Shown in pieces: positions 7,970-16,814 of a DNA stretch of 49,068 nucleotides. Positions within the stretch are counted from its first letter, which is position 1, and each line of letters starts with the position of its first letter. Both the position numbers and the translations under genes were made by a program. The stretch comes from an uncultured Collinsella sp. (GTDB lineage Bacteria; Actinomycetota; Coriobacteriia; Coriobacteriales; Coriobacteriaceae), in contig CABRHH010000020.1 in the NCBI GenBank assembly GCA_902470695.1, positions 1 to 49,068 on the forward strand, in the 5' to 3' direction. The notes under the pieces are model-generated. The model saw only the letters and a program-made list of their open reading frames with translations. It made no database searches and had not been told where the DNA came from.

Positions 7970-9316
7970 ATGGATACACGAGCTATGACCATGGAAGATA
8001 TCGCTGAGGCGCGCGAGGCGGTGGCGCATGACCGCGCCGCTTCCATCGCGCGCAACGCCGCCACGAGCACCGGTGTGCGCGCCGCCGCCCGCAACCCGCA
8101 GGCGGTGGCGGAGGCCACGACGACCTTCGACATCCAGCTGGAGCAGGGCCGCATCTGCGACCAGGAGCGCAGCGGCCGCTGCTGGATGTTCGCCAGCTTG
8201 AACACTATGCGGACGCGCGTGATGCGCAAGCTCGGGCTCAAGACCTTCGAGCTGTCGCAGGTCTACCCGCTGTTCTGGGATAAATACGAGCGCTGCAACT
8301 GGTTTTTCGAGCATGTGATCGCCACGGCGTCTGAGCCGCTGGGCTCGCGCGAGGTGGCGTTTCTGCTGGCCGACCCACTGTGTGACGGTGGTCAGTGGGA
8401 CATGTTCGCCTCGCTGGTGAAGAAGTACGGTGTGGTGCCGAAGGAGGCGATGCCGGAGTGCGCGAACTCGCGCAACACCGGGGACGTGGACAAGTACCTC
8501 ACGCGCCTGCTGCGCGCCGGGGCCAAGCGCCTGCGCGAGGCCGTGGCCGCCGGTGCCGATGAGTCTGCGCTCGCTGACACCAAGCACGAGCTCATGCGCG
8601 ACTGCTACCGGGTGCTCTCGATCTGCCTGGGCGAGCCGCCCAGCACTTTCGATGTGCGCATCCGTAACCGCGACAACGAGCTGGTGGCGAGCGGCACCTA
8701 CACGCCGCAGGCGTTTTTCGCCGAGTTCGTGGACATGGACGTGGACGAGTACGTCTCGGTGATCAACGCGCCCACCTCCGACAAGCCCTACCTGCGCTCC
8801 TACACCGTGAAGTTCTTGGGCAACGTGATCGAGGACGGCGGGGTGCGCCATGTGAACCTGCCCATGGATGCGCTCAAGCGCGCCGCCGTGGCCCAGCTGC
8901 GCGACGGACTGCCGGTATGGTTCGGCTCCGATGTGGACCAGGGTTTCCTGCGCGATGACGGCGTGCTCGACCCGGCGGCGCTCGACGTCGACGGCCTGTT
9001 CGGGCTGCCCATCGAGGCGGGGCTCGACAAGGCCGCGCGCCTGGACTACGGCGAGTCGCTCATGACGCACGCCATGACGCTGCAGGGTGTGAACCTGGAT
9101 GCGGATGGCGCGCCCACCCGTTGGCGCGTGGAGAACAGCTGGGGCAAGGACCACGGCCGCGACGGGTACGACATCGCGTCGGACGCGTGGTTTGACGAGT
9201 ATGTCTACCAGGTGGTTGTCAACAAGAAGTACCTGACCGACGAGGAGCGCGCTGCCTACGAGATGGAGCCGGTGGAGCTGGCTCCGTGGGATCCCATGGG
9301 GGCGCTTGCGCGCTAG
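7970..9316 (+). CDS. pepC: Aminopeptidase C, bleomycin-hydrolase family (peptidase C1B)
   Basis: Cytoplasmic cysteine aminopeptidase that trims N-terminal residues from peptides taken up by the cell. The 448-residue length is typical. The papain-type catalytic set is complete: Cys71 in GRCWMFASLN, His367 in LMTHAMTL and Asn389 in VENSWGKDHG, with the Gln of the oxyanion hole just upstream in CDQERSGR. No signal peptide, as expected. AAGGAG at 7957-7962 supports this ATG. It is a single gene closed by a strong terminator at 9429. Confidence 0.94.
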   Translation: MDTRAMTMEDIAEAREAVAHDRAASIARNAATSTGVRAAARNPQAVAEATTTFDIQLEQGRICDQERSGRCWMFASLNTMRTRVMRKLGLKTFELSQVYPLFWDKYERCNWFFEHVIATASEPLGSREVAFLLADPLCDGGQWDMFASLVKKYGVVPKEAMPECANSRNTGDVDKYLTRLLRAGAKRLREAVAAGADESALADTKHELMRDCYRVLSICLGEPPSTFDVRIRNRDNELVASGTYTPQAFFAEFVDMDVDEYVSVINAPTSDKPYLRSYTVKFLGNVIEDGGVRHVNLPMDALKRAAVAQLRDGLPVWFGSDVDQGFLRDDGVLDPAALDVDGLFGLPIEAGLDKAARLDYGESLMTHAMTLQGVNLDADGAPTRWRVENSWGKDHGRDGYDIASDAWFDEYVYQVVVNKKYLTDEERAAYEMEPVELAPWDPMGALAR

Positions 9317-9428
9317 CTGTCGTCGCGGCCCGCACGGCTTGCCCATGCGGGCCCCGTGCTCGTGCGGATTTCGGCCCGCGTGCGCGCATCGTGCCAGTAC
9401 GGGCCTTTGTTTGTCTGCGTCGCATATG

Positions 9429-9472
9429 CGGCCGCCGGACGCTCGCCTCGCGCGGCATCCGGCGGCCGTTTT
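9429..9472 (+). terminator. Intrinsic terminator after pepC
   Basis: Perfect 11-bp GC-rich stem (9429-9439 with 9458-9468) followed by TTTT, 113 bases past the pepC stop. Confidence 0.85.
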
Positions 9473-9496
9473 GCATGCGAGCGCGGCGGGCCGGCT

Positions 9497-9505
9497 TGCT
9501 ATACT
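9497..9505 (+). promoter_or_regulatory. Extended -10 (TGC-TATACT) upstream of cca
   Basis: TG-C-TATACT begins 39 bases before the cca ATG, directly after the pepC terminator. The near-consensus -10 with TG extension and no clear -35 is the same style seen before pepC and the substrate-binding protein gene. Confidence 0.5.
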
Positions 9506-9535
9506 CGTGCGGATGATGCAGCAGGAGGGATTTCG

Positions 9536-10972
9536 ATGGCATACGAGGCAGATAGGTCGTTCGCGGGCGAGACGCTCGCCGGAGCTGACCCGGGGCCGGC
9601 GGCGCGCCGGGTGCTGCATGCGCTTGAGGATGCGGGCCTGGAGGCGTGGCTGGTGGGCGGCTGGGTGCGCGATGCGCTCATGGGCACCTGCGGGCACGAT
9701 ATCGACATCTGCTGCAGCGGCTCGTGGGAGCAGAACGCCCGCGCGCTTGCGGCGGCGGGTCTGGGCGTCATCGAGTCGGGCACCCGGTTCGGCGGCATCA
9801 CGGCGGTGGCCGACGGCGAGCGCTTCGAGGTGACCGCCTACCGCTTGGACGGGTTCTATACCGACGGCCGGCATCCCGAGCACGTGGAGCGCGCGGCCTC
9901 GGTGGCAGACGACCTCGCGCGTCGCGATTTCACGGTCAACGCGATGGCGTGGCATCCCGCGCGCGGGTTGCTGGACCGCTTCGGCGGTCGCGACGACCTG
10001 GCGGCGCGCACGATCCGCGCCGTCGGCGAGCCCGCGCGTCGCTTTACCGAGGACGCGCTGCGGATGCTGCGGGCCGTCCGGTTCGCCTGCCGGCTGGATT
10101 TCACGATCGAGCCGGCAACGGCGGCGGCGCTGGCGGCTTGCGCGCCGCTGCTCGACCAGGTTGCCCGTGAGCGGGTGGGCATCGAGCTTGCCGGCATCCT
10201 GGCAACCCGGCATGCCGGTGACGCCCTGCGGCTCTATCCCGAGCTCATGTGCGCGGCCATTCCCGAGCTCGCGGCGGCGCGCGGCTTCGACCAGCGCAGC
10301 CCGTATCACGCCTACACCGTGTACGGCCATACCGCGCGCGTGTTGACGGTCGCCGGCGAGCTGTCGCGCTTCCGTATCGACGGCGGCGATCCGGCCGCGC
10401 CCCCGTCCATGTCGCTCATGTGGGCGGCGCTGCTGCACGACATCGGCAAGCCGGCTACCTGTACGGTCGACGAGCACGGCCGCGGCCATTTCTATGGGCA
10501 TCCCGAGCGCGGCGAAGCGATGGCGCGCGCCATCATGCGGCGCCTGTCGTGCCCGTCCGACCTGATTCGCGACACCTGCCTGCTCATCCGCCTGCATGAC
10601 CGGCCGCTGCGCGCCGAGCGCGAGGACCTGCTGCGTCTGCTGGCGTCCCTGGCGGCAGCGGGCACCGATGTTGCGCGCCTGGCCGGCGAGCTGTTCGACC
10701 TCAAGCGCGCCGACACGCTGGGCAAAGATTCGCGCTGCTTCTACTACGTGGAGGACATCGAGCGCATGCGCGAGATGGTCCGCGAGCTTCTGGCGAACGG
10801 GGAGGCCTACAGCGTGCGGACGCTGGCGATCTGCGGGCGCGACCTGGTCGAGGCGGGGGTGCAGCCCGGTCCGCGCATCGGCGAGCTGCTCGCCCGGGCG
10901 CTCGAGGCGGCGATCACCGGCGCGGTCCCCAATGAGCGAGCGCATCTGCTGGCGTATCTCGGCATTGACTGA
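9536..10972 (+). CDS. cca: CCA-adding tRNA nucleotidyltransferase with HD domain
   Basis: Adds or repairs the 3' CCA of tRNAs using CTP and ATP. The 478-residue protein has the class II nucleotidyltransferase head with VGGWVRDALMG (40-50) and the metal-binding Asp55 and Asp57 of HDIDIC, RRDFTVNAMA, the basic RFTEDALRMLRAVRF helix and a C-terminal HD domain (LLHDIGKPAT, His301-Asp302) as in actinobacterial versions. AGGAGGG at 9523-9529 fixes the ATG; the open frame upstream is not conserved-looking. Both tRNA genes in this window already encode CCA, so here the enzyme would mainly act in repair. A poly(A) polymerase is the alternative within the same superfamily, less likely given the HD domain. 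Confidence 0.93.
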   Translation: MAYEADRSFAGETLAGADPGPAARRVLHALEDAGLEAWLVGGWVRDALMGTCGHDIDICCSGSWEQNARALAAAGLGVIESGTRFGGITAVADGERFEVTAYRLDGFYTDGRHPEHVERAASVADDLARRDFTVNAMAWHPARGLLDRFGGRDDLAARTIRAVGEPARRFTEDALRMLRAVRFACRLDFTIEPATAAALAACAPLLDQVARERVGIELAGILATRHAGDALRLYPELMCAAIPELAAARGFDQRSPYHAYTVYGHTARVLTVAGELSRFRIDGGDPAAPPSMSLMWAALLHDIGKPATCTVDEHGRGHFYGHPERGEAMARAIMRRLSCPSDLIRDTCLLIRLHDRPLRAEREDLLRLLASLAAAGTDVARLAGELFDLKRADTLGKDSRCFYYVEDIERMREMVRELLANGEAYSVRTLAICGRDLVEAGVQPGPRIGELLARALEAAITGAVPNERAHLLAYLGID

Positions 10973-11027
10973 GCGGGGCCGCCGCAGCATCCCGTCGGTT
11001 TCCTACCTTTGCTCTCGGCTGCAGGAG

Positions 11028-11078
11028 TGCTACCATCTTCGACTGTGGTAACACGAATGGAACAAATCGTAACAAATG
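11028..11078 (+). promoter_or_regulatory. Promoter and phased AACA repeats before the ABC importer
   Basis: TG-C-TACCAT (11028-11036) is an extended -10. Downstream, AACA occurs at 11050, 11061 and 11071, the last two inside AACAAAT, spaced about one helical turn. These repeats sit just after the expected transcription start and before the ribosome binding site GGGAGG, where a repressor could bind. Confidence 0.4.
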
Positions 11079-11092
11079 TTTGGGAGGATTCC

Positions 11093-12736
11093 ATGGTGTG
11101 CAAGAATGCGCAGATGTCGAGGCGGGTTTTTGTGGGTGCGGCGGCCACCGCGGGTGCGGCGCTGGCGGGGCTTGCGGGATGCTCGGGCGGCTCGGGTGCC
11201 GCAAGCGGTTCCGCCGATGCGGGCAGCGGCGCGCGCGACCAGGTGACCATCGCCATGAGCACGAGCAACGAGCCGGCTGCCGGCTTCGACCCGTGCGTGG
11301 ACTGGGGCTGCGGCGAGCATGTGCACGAGCCGTTGATCCAGTCCACGCTCGTGGTCACCGACAAGGACATGGCTTTCGTCAACGACCTGGCGGTTTCCTA
11401 CGAGTGCTCGACCGACAACCTCGTGTGGACCTTCGAGATCCGCGATAACGTGCGCTTCAGCGACGGCAAGCCGCTGCGCGCCTCCGACGTGGCGTTCACC
11501 ATCAACACCATCCGCCAAAGCGAGCGCGCCCAGGCCGACCTCACCATGGTGAGCGAGGCGGTGGCGACCTCCGATACCGTGGTGGAGATCCGCCTGTCCA
11601 AGCCCTATAACGCGCTGCTCTACACCCTTGCCGTCATGGGCATCGTGCCCGAGCATGCCTACGGGGACACCTACGGCGAGGCGCCGATCGGCTCGGGCCG
11701 CTACCTGCTCAAGCAATGGGACCGCGGCCAGCAGGTGATCTTGGAGGCCAACCCCGACTACTACGGCGACGCGCCGACGATTAAGCGCGTCACCGTGGTG
11801 TTCATGGAGGAGGACGCCGCCCTTGCGGCCGCCAAGAGCGGGCAGGTTGACATGGCCTACACGAGCGCCACCTATGCCGACCAGGAGGTGTCCGGCTACA
11901 GCCTGGCCTCGTACAAGACGGTCGATTCGCGCGGCATCAACCTGCCGGTGATCGCTTCCGGCTCCAGCAAGCGCGACGGCGAGAACACCTACCCGGCGGG
12001 CAACGACGTCACCTGCCATGTGGAGGTGCGCCGCGCCATCAACATGGCCATCGACCGCGAGCAGATGATTAAAAACGTGCTGAACGGCCGCGCGACGGCC
12101 GCCTACAGCATCGGCGACGGCCTGCCGTGGGCGAGCACGGACATGCGCATCGAGCGCGACCTCGATGCGGCGAAGGCCCTGTTGGAGGATGCGGGCTGGA
12201 AGGCCGGGGAGGACGGCGTGCGCGTCCTGGACGGTACGCGCGCCGAGCTCACCCTCTACTACGCCGCCGGCGACACTGTGCGCCAGGCGATGGCCAACGA
12301 GTTCGCCAACCAGATGAAGGAGCTCGGCATCGCGGTCACGCCCACCGGTGCCTCCTGGGACGACATCTACCCGCACGAGTTCAGCGATCCGATCATGTGG
12401 GGGTGGGGGTCCAACTCGCCCTCCGACGTCTACGAGATCAACTACTCCACGGGCACGATGAACTATTCGTGCTACAGCAGCACGACCACGGATGCCTATC
12501 TTGACCAGGCGCTCGCCCAGGGCGACGTCGAGGCGTCCTACCCCTTCTGGCAGCGCGCGCAGTGGGACGGCGAGGAGGGCATCGCCCCGCAGGGATCGGC
12601 GACATGGGCATGGTTTGCCAACGTCGACCACCTGTACTGGGTGCGCGACGGCCTGCAGGTTGCCGAGCAGAAGCTGCAGCCGCACGGGCACGGCTGGTCG
12701 GTCGTGAACAACGTCGACCAGTGGAGCTGGAAGTAG
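11093..12736 (+). CDS. ABC importer substrate-binding lipoprotein, family 5 (nickel/peptide class)
   Basis: Extracytoplasmic solute receptor of a five-gene importer. The 547-residue protein begins with a twin-arginine signal (SRRVFV, Arg10-Arg11) and a lipobox LAGLAGC with lipidated Cys30, so it is probably exported folded by Tat and anchored as a lipoprotein. Family 5 marks include the WTFEIRDNVRFSDGKPL stretch and a lobe with VRRAINMAIDREQMI. A tail with QPHGHGW has nearby histidines. I chose the ATG at 11093 because GGGAGG lies five bases upstream; an ATG at 11057 would give a longer N-region. Permeases and ATPases follow directly. Nickel, a metal complex or short peptides are all possible ligands; the His-rich partner ATPase favours a metal. 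Confidence 0.88.
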   Translation: MVCKNAQMSRRVFVGAAATAGAALAGLAGCSGGSGAASGSADAGSGARDQVTIAMSTSNEPAAGFDPCVDWGCGEHVHEPLIQSTLVVTDKDMAFVNDLAVSYECSTDNLVWTFEIRDNVRFSDGKPLRASDVAFTINTIRQSERAQADLTMVSEAVATSDTVVEIRLSKPYNALLYTLAVMGIVPEHAYGDTYGEAPIGSGRYLLKQWDRGQQVILEANPDYYGDAPTIKRVTVVFMEEDAALAAAKSGQVDMAYTSATYADQEVSGYSLASYKTVDSRGINLPVIASGSSKRDGENTYPAGNDVTCHVEVRRAINMAIDREQMIKNVLNGRATAAYSIGDGLPWASTDMRIERDLDAAKALLEDAGWKAGEDGVRVLDGTRAELTLYYAAGDTVRQAMANEFANQMKELGIAVTPTGASWDDIYPHEFSDPIMWGWGSNSPSDVYEINYSTGTMNYSCYSSTTTDAYLDQALAQGDVEASYPFWQRAQWDGEEGIAPQGSATWAWFANVDHLYWVRDGLQVAEQKLQPHGHGWSVVNNVDQWSWK

Positions 12737-12778
12737 AAGCGGATGGGCGCGGTGGCGCCTCATGAGATGGGGAGCGGT

Positions 12779-13765
12779 ATGGTCCGTACGGTGATCGGGG
12801 CCGTCGCGCGTTTCTGCGCGCTGATGGTGGCCGTCAGCATGGTGACGTTCGCGCTGGTGAGCGCGTCGCCCATCGACCCGGTGTCCATGAATGCCGGGCA
12901 GGCCGCCTACGGGCGCATGAGCGAGGAGAAACGCGAGCAGCTGCGCAGCTACTGGGATGCCGATACGCCCGTGTGGGAGCGCTTCGGCTCCTGGGCGCGC
13001 GGGGCGCTGTCGGGCGATCTGGGCACGAGTCTGCGCTATGGCAAGCCGGTTGTCCAGGTGATCGCCGAGCGAGCCGGCAACACCCTCATGCTCATGGGGG
13101 TGGCCTGGGTCATCTCGGGCGCGCTCGGGTTCGCGCTCGGGGTGGCCGCCGGCGCGCATCCTGGCGGCGGCCTCGATCGCGCGGTGCGCGCCTGGTGCTT
13201 CGTCATCTCCTCCACCCCGGCGTTTTGGCTGGGTCTGGTGCTGCTCACCGTGTTCGCGGTGATGCTGGGCTGGTTCCCGTTCGGCTTCTCGGTGCCAATC
13301 GGCGTGGATGCGGCGCAGGTGTCGCTCGGCGAGCGGCTCTATCACCTGGTGCTGCCGGCGCTCACGCTCTCCATCACGGGCGTGGCCAACATCGCGTTGC
13401 ATACGCGGGAGAAGACCATCGACGTGCTGGCGAGCGACTACGCGCGCTTCGCGCGGTCGCGCGGCGAGGGCACGGGCCGGATCGTGCGGGCGCATGGCCT
13501 GCGCAACCTGGTCCTGCCGGCGCTCACGCTGCAGTTCTCCCAGGTTGCCGAGATCTTCGGCGGCTCGGTGCTCGTCGAGCAGGTGTTCAGCTATCCCGGC
13601 TTGGGCCAGGCCGCCGTGACGGCAGGCGTGGGCGGCGATGCGCCGCTGCTGGTGGGCATCGCCTTGGCGAGCGCCGCGCTCGTGTTTTTCGGCAACGGGG
13701 TCGCCAACGCCCTCTACGGCGTGCTTGACCCCCGCATGCGGACGGGGGTGCGCGCCCATGTGTAG
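12779..13765 (+). CDS. ABC importer permease, DppB/NikB type
   Basis: First membrane subunit of the importer, 328 residues with about six transmembrane helices. It shows the first-helix and GDLGTSL region typical of DppB/NikB proteins and the conserved cytoplasmic loop where the ATPases dock (DYARFARSRGEGTGRI). It ends in the usual LDPRMR. GGGGAG at 12769-12774 supports the ATG at 12779, although spacing is short and an upstream ATG at 12743 remains possible. The next permease gene starts inside its last codons, so the two are translationally coupled. Confidence 0.88.
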   Translation: MVRTVIGAVARFCALMVAVSMVTFALVSASPIDPVSMNAGQAAYGRMSEEKREQLRSYWDADTPVWERFGSWARGALSGDLGTSLRYGKPVVQVIAERAGNTLMLMGVAWVISGALGFALGVAAGAHPGGGLDRAVRAWCFVISSTPAFWLGLVLLTVFAVMLGWFPFGFSVPIGVDAAQVSLGERLYHLVLPALTLSITGVANIALHTREKTIDVLASDYARFARSRGEGTGRIVRAHGLRNLVLPALTLQFSQVAEIFGGSVLVEQVFSYPGLGQAAVTAGVGGDAPLLVGIALASAALVFFGNGVANALYGVLDPRMRTGVRAHV

Positions 13766-14801
13766 GGATGGGGAGGAGCGCGACGTGCGCCCTGCGTGCG
13801 GAGGACGGCCGGCCGCGCGGGATGTGCGGGACGCGCCGGATGCGGCGTCCGCTGCGGATGGATGTTGCGCCCTAAAGGCGCCTGCCGTCGCCGGCGGCGC
13901 GCTCGATGCGGGCGGCGCGGGCGACCTGCTCGTTGAGACCCCGGCCGTGCCGGTACGGGAGCTGCACCGTCCCGTGCATCGTGGCGTGCCTGCGCGGCGG
14001 CGGATGCTCACGGCGCTGGTGGCGGCCGCGGCGATGCTGCTCGCGGTCACCGTGGCGGGCGCGCTGCTGACCGACGCCGCGGGTGCCACCGATTTCGCCG
14101 CCAAGAACCTGGCACCCTCGCTGGCCCATCCGTTCGGCTGCGACTGGATGGGGCGCGACATGTTCGTGCGCACCCTGGCGGGCCTGTCCCGGTCGCTGTT
14201 CGTGGGGGTGCTGGCGGCGCTGTGCTCTGCCGTTATCGCGCTTGCGCTCGCGCTCACCGCGGCGCTGGGCGGGCGCCGCGCCGATGCCGCGGTGGGCTTC
14301 CTTGTCGACCTGATCATGGGCGTACCCCATATCGTGCTGCTGATCTTGATCAGCTATGCGCTGGGGCGAGGCTTTTGGGGTGTGAGCGTGGGCATCGCGC
14401 TCACGCACTGGCCGAGCTTGGCCCGCGTGCTGCGCGCCGAGGTACTGCAGCTGCGTTCGCAGCCCTGGATGGCGCAGGTGCGCCGGCTCGGGGTTGGGCG
14501 CGTGCGCCTGGCCTGCTGCCATGTGCTGCCCGCGGTGCTGCCGCAGCTGCTGGTGGGCGCCGTGCTCATGTTCCCCCACGCCATCCTGCACGAGGCGTCC
14601 ATCACGTTTCTGGGCTTCGGGCTCTCGCCCGATCAGCCGGCGATCGGCGTCATCCTCTCGGAGTCGATGTCCTATCTCTCCTCGGGCATGTGGTGGCTGG
14701 CGGTGTTCCCGGGCGCGGCGCTCGTGGCGTGCGTGTTCGCCTTCGATCGCATCGGCGCGCTGCTGCGGCGGCTCGTATCGGCCCAGACGATCCAGGGATA
14801 G
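13758..14801 (+). CDS. ABC importer permease, DppC/NikC type, with long N-terminal extension
   Basis: Second membrane subunit. The membrane core (from about residue 83) has the family pattern HPFGCDWMGRDMF after the first helix and the ITFLGFGLSPDQPAIG loop near the end. If translation starts at the ATG at 13758, which overlaps the previous stop by eight bases, the 347-residue protein carries an 82-residue Cys- and Arg-containing leader (MCRDGEERD, then DGCCAL) absent from ordinary DppC proteins. An ATG at 14004 would remove it but has no ribosome binding site. It is followed after nine bases by the first ATPase gene. Confidence 0.85.
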   Translation: MCRDGEERDVRPACGGRPAARDVRDAPDAASAADGCCALKAPAVAGGALDAGGAGDLLVETPAVPVRELHRPVHRGVPARRRMLTALVAAAAMLLAVTVAGALLTDAAGATDFAAKNLAPSLAHPFGCDWMGRDMFVRTLAGLSRSLFVGVLAALCSAVIALALALTAALGGRRADAAVGFLVDLIMGVPHIVLLILISYALGRGFWGVSVGIALTHWPSLARVLRAEVLQLRSQPWMAQVRRLGVGRVRLACCHVLPAVLPQLLVGAVLMFPHAILHEASITFLGFGLSPDQPAIGVILSESMSYLSSGMWWLAVFPGAALVACVFAFDRIGALLRRLVSAQTIQG

Positions 14802-14810
14802 GAGGTGGCG

Positions 14811-15800
14811 ATGATGAGGAGTGTTCGGCAAGGGCGGACAGCCTCGCCGGCGGCGGTGCATGCCGCGCATGAGGACGGCGAGTTCCACCACCATCACAGC
14901 CATGCGGACACGACCGCGCATCCCGGGCACCATCACCTGCTGACGGTCGAGGGCCTGAGCGTGTCGTTCGATATGTATGATCCGGCGGCGCCGTACTTTT
15001 CCGCGGGGCGCGTGCGCCAGCAGGTGCTGCGCGGGCTGTCGCTTTCCGTGCATGCCGGCGAGGTGCTGGCCGTGGTGGGCGCGAGCGGCTCGGGCAAGAC
15101 GGTGCTGGCCGACGTGCTGCTGGGGCTCGTGCAGCCCAACGCCGCGGTTGCCGGCAACATCTGGTTCGATGGCGAGCCGGTCGACCTCGAGGGACTGGCG
15201 CGCCTGCGCGGCCGCGGCATCTCGCTGGTTCCCCAGGGGGTCACGAACCTCGATCCGCTCATGCGCCTCGGCGAGCAGGTGCAGGGTGCTGCGCGCGGCG
15301 ACACCCGGGCCGCCCGGCGGGTCGACCGCATGCGCCGCGAGCGCCGTCAGCGGGAGCTCTTCGCGGCCTATGGATTGGAGCCCGAGGTGGCACGCCTCTA
15401 CCCGCATCAGGTCTCGGGCGGCATGGCTCGCCGTATCCTGCTCATGTGCGCGCTCATGGACGAGCCGCGCCTGATCGTGGCCGACGAGCCCACGCCGGGC
15501 CTCGACATGGACCTGGCGGTCCACGCCCTGGACGACCTGCGGTCGTTTGCGGATAACGGCGGTGGCGTGCTGCTCATCACTCATGACATCGAGCTGGCGC
15601 TGCGCGTGGCCGACCGCGTGGCGGTGTTTCGCGACGGCACGGTGGTTGAGGAGACGGCGCGGGAGAACTTCGAGCGGCCCGATCTGCTGCGGCACCCCTT
15701 CAGCCGGGCGCTGTGGCATGCGCTGCCCGGTCATGATTTCTGCGCCGGCGCGGAGGGCATCAAGACACGGCAGACGATGAGGGGAGCTGAGGGCCTATGA
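14811..15800 (+). CDS. ABC importer ATPase with His-rich N terminus, DppD/NikD type
   Basis: Cytoplasmic ATPase subunit of 329 residues. Walker A is GASGSGKTVL, signature VSGGMARR, Walker B LIVADEPTPGLD and the switch histidine lies in LLITHDIEL. Before the ATPase fold, residues about 17-43 contain eleven histidines (including an HHHH run, HSHAD and HPGHHH), a composition typical of nickel, cobalt or zinc handling proteins such as HypB and unusual for a peptide importer ATPase. AGGAGG at 14800-14805 serves the tandem ATGs at 14811 and 14814. Its stop overlaps the start of the second ATPase by ATGA. Confidence 0.9.
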   Translation: MMRSVRQGRTASPAAVHAAHEDGEFHHHHSHADTTAHPGHHHLLTVEGLSVSFDMYDPAAPYFSAGRVRQQVLRGLSLSVHAGEVLAVVGASGSGKTVLADVLLGLVQPNAAVAGNIWFDGEPVDLEGLARLRGRGISLVPQGVTNLDPLMRLGEQVQGAARGDTRAARRVDRMRRERRQRELFAAYGLEPEVARLYPHQVSGGMARRILLMCALMDEPRLIVADEPTPGLDMDLAVHALDDLRSFADNGGGVLLITHDIELALRVADRVAVFRDGTVVEETARENFERPDLLRHPFSRALWHALPGHDFCAGAEGIKTRQTMRGAEGL

Positions 15801-16444
15801 GCTTGGAGGTACGTGACGTCACGTTTGCGTACCCGGGTGCAGAGCCGCTGTACCGCGGTTTAACGTGCCGTATTGAGGCGGGGGAGCGGGTGGCGCTCAC
15901 CGCCCGTTCGGGGACGGGGAAGACCACGCTTTGCCGCCTCATGGCGGGATATCTGCATCCGCAGGCAGGGGGCGTGTACGTGGACGGCGCGCCGCTGGCG
16001 GCGTGCCGCGCCGGCGTGCCCTGTCCGGTGCAGCTGGTGTGGCAGCACCCAGAGCAGGCCTTCGACCCGCGCCAGCGCCTGGGGCGGGCGATCGGGGAGG
16101 TCGAGTCCTCGCTGGGGGATGGTGGCGCCGCGAGCGGGCGCCGCGCCATGCTCGCCGACGCGCTCGGGATCCGCGAGGCGTGGGCGGCGCGCCTGCCCCA
16201 TGAGCTGTCGGGCGGCGAGCTGATGCGGTTTTGCCTGCTGCGGGCGTTGCTGGTCCGGCCGCGCTACCTGCTGGCCGATGAGGCGACGGCTATGCTTGAC
16301 GCGGTGACGCAGGCGGAGCTGTGGGGGGTGCTGCTCGATATGCAGCGCGCCGAGGGCTTCGGGATGGTGGTGGTGTCGCACGTGCCGGACCTGGTTGGGC
16401 GTGTGGCCACGCGGGTGCTGGAGACCGGGGTGGCGCGGGCGTAA
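15797..16444 (+). CDS. ABC importer ATPase, DppF/NikE type (short)
   Basis: Second ATPase subunit, 215 residues, short for the family. Walker A ARSGTGKTTL, signature LSGGELMRF, Walker B YLLADEATAMLD and the switch His in VVVSHVPDL are all present, so it should be active. The C-terminal extension of oligopeptide-type ATPases is missing. It overlaps the preceding gene by four bases and closes the importer operon. Confidence 0.9.
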   Translation: MSLEVRDVTFAYPGAEPLYRGLTCRIEAGERVALTARSGTGKTTLCRLMAGYLHPQAGGVYVDGAPLAACRAGVPCPVQLVWQHPEQAFDPRQRLGRAIGEVESSLGDGGAASGRRAMLADALGIREAWAARLPHELSGGELMRFCLLRALLVRPRYLLADEATAMLDAVTQAELWGVLLDMQRAEGFGMVVVSHVPDLVGRVATRVLETGVARA

Positions 16445-16496
16445 GACGGCCTGCTTCACAAGTCATCCACGACTTGAAGAAACTTGAAATTGGGGC

Positions 16497-16525
16497 TTGC
16501 GCGGGACGGGGTCATCCCGTAGTAT
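16497..16525 (+). promoter_or_regulatory. Promoter of the tRNA-Gln/tRNA-Glu unit
   Basis: TTGCGC (16497-16502), 17-base spacer, TAGTAT (16520-16525). It lies 36 bases before tRNA-Gln in the 116-base gap after the ABC operon. Confidence 0.5.
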
Positions 16526-16560
16526 TCTTTCTTGCGCGAAGGAGCGCAGACAACAACCTT

Positions 16561-16634
16561 TGGGATGTCGTCTAATGGCAGGACAGCGGATTCTGGTTCC
16601 GTCAATGGGGGTTCGACTCCCTCCATCCCAGCCA
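16561..16634 (+). tRNA. tRNA-Gln (CTG)
   Basis: Complete cloverleaf: acceptor TGGGATG pairs with CATCCCA (16624-16630), anticodon stem 16586-16590 with 16598-16602, anticodon CTG at 16593-16595, T-arm with GTTCGACTC, and encoded CCA at 16632-16634. It reads CAG codons. Co-transcribed with the tRNA-Glu that follows after 23 bases. Confidence 0.95.
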
Positions 16635-16657
16635 GTTGCTGTTCTCCTCTCGTAGTT

Positions 16658-16734
16658 GGCCCGTTCGTCTAGCGGTTCAGGACGCCGCCCTCTCAAGGCG
16701 GAGATCACCAGTTCGAATCTGGTACGGGCTACCA
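16658..16734 (+). tRNA. tRNA-Glu (CTC)
   Basis: Complete cloverleaf: acceptor GGCCCGT pairs with ACGGGCT (one G-U), anticodon stem CCGCC/GGCGG, anticodon CTC at 16692-16694, T-arm with GTTCGAATC, encoded CCA at 16732-16734. It reads GAG, which is heavily used in this genome. A terminator follows eight bases later. Confidence 0.95.
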
Positions 16735-16741
16735 ACATCGC

Positions 16742-16768
16742 AACGGCGGGCTTCGGCTCGCCGTTTTT
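16742..16768 (+). terminator. Intrinsic terminator of the tRNA unit
   Basis: A 10-bp stem with TTCG tetraloop (16742-16751 with 16756-16765, one G-U) followed by a T-run; the stem end and run together give five Ts. Confidence 0.92.
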
Positions 16769-16814
16769 GTATGTGGACCTTCTTTTCGTGGGGCAGCACA
16801 GCGTGTCGCGCAGT

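Noticed and set aside
1270..14317. Several very long - strand open frames (700-1100 codons) opposite fruA, ptsI, pepC-cca and the importer
   Set aside because: They lie opposite genes with clear motifs, consist of His/Gly/Arg/Ala-rich low-complexity sequence, and arise from GC-rich third positions.
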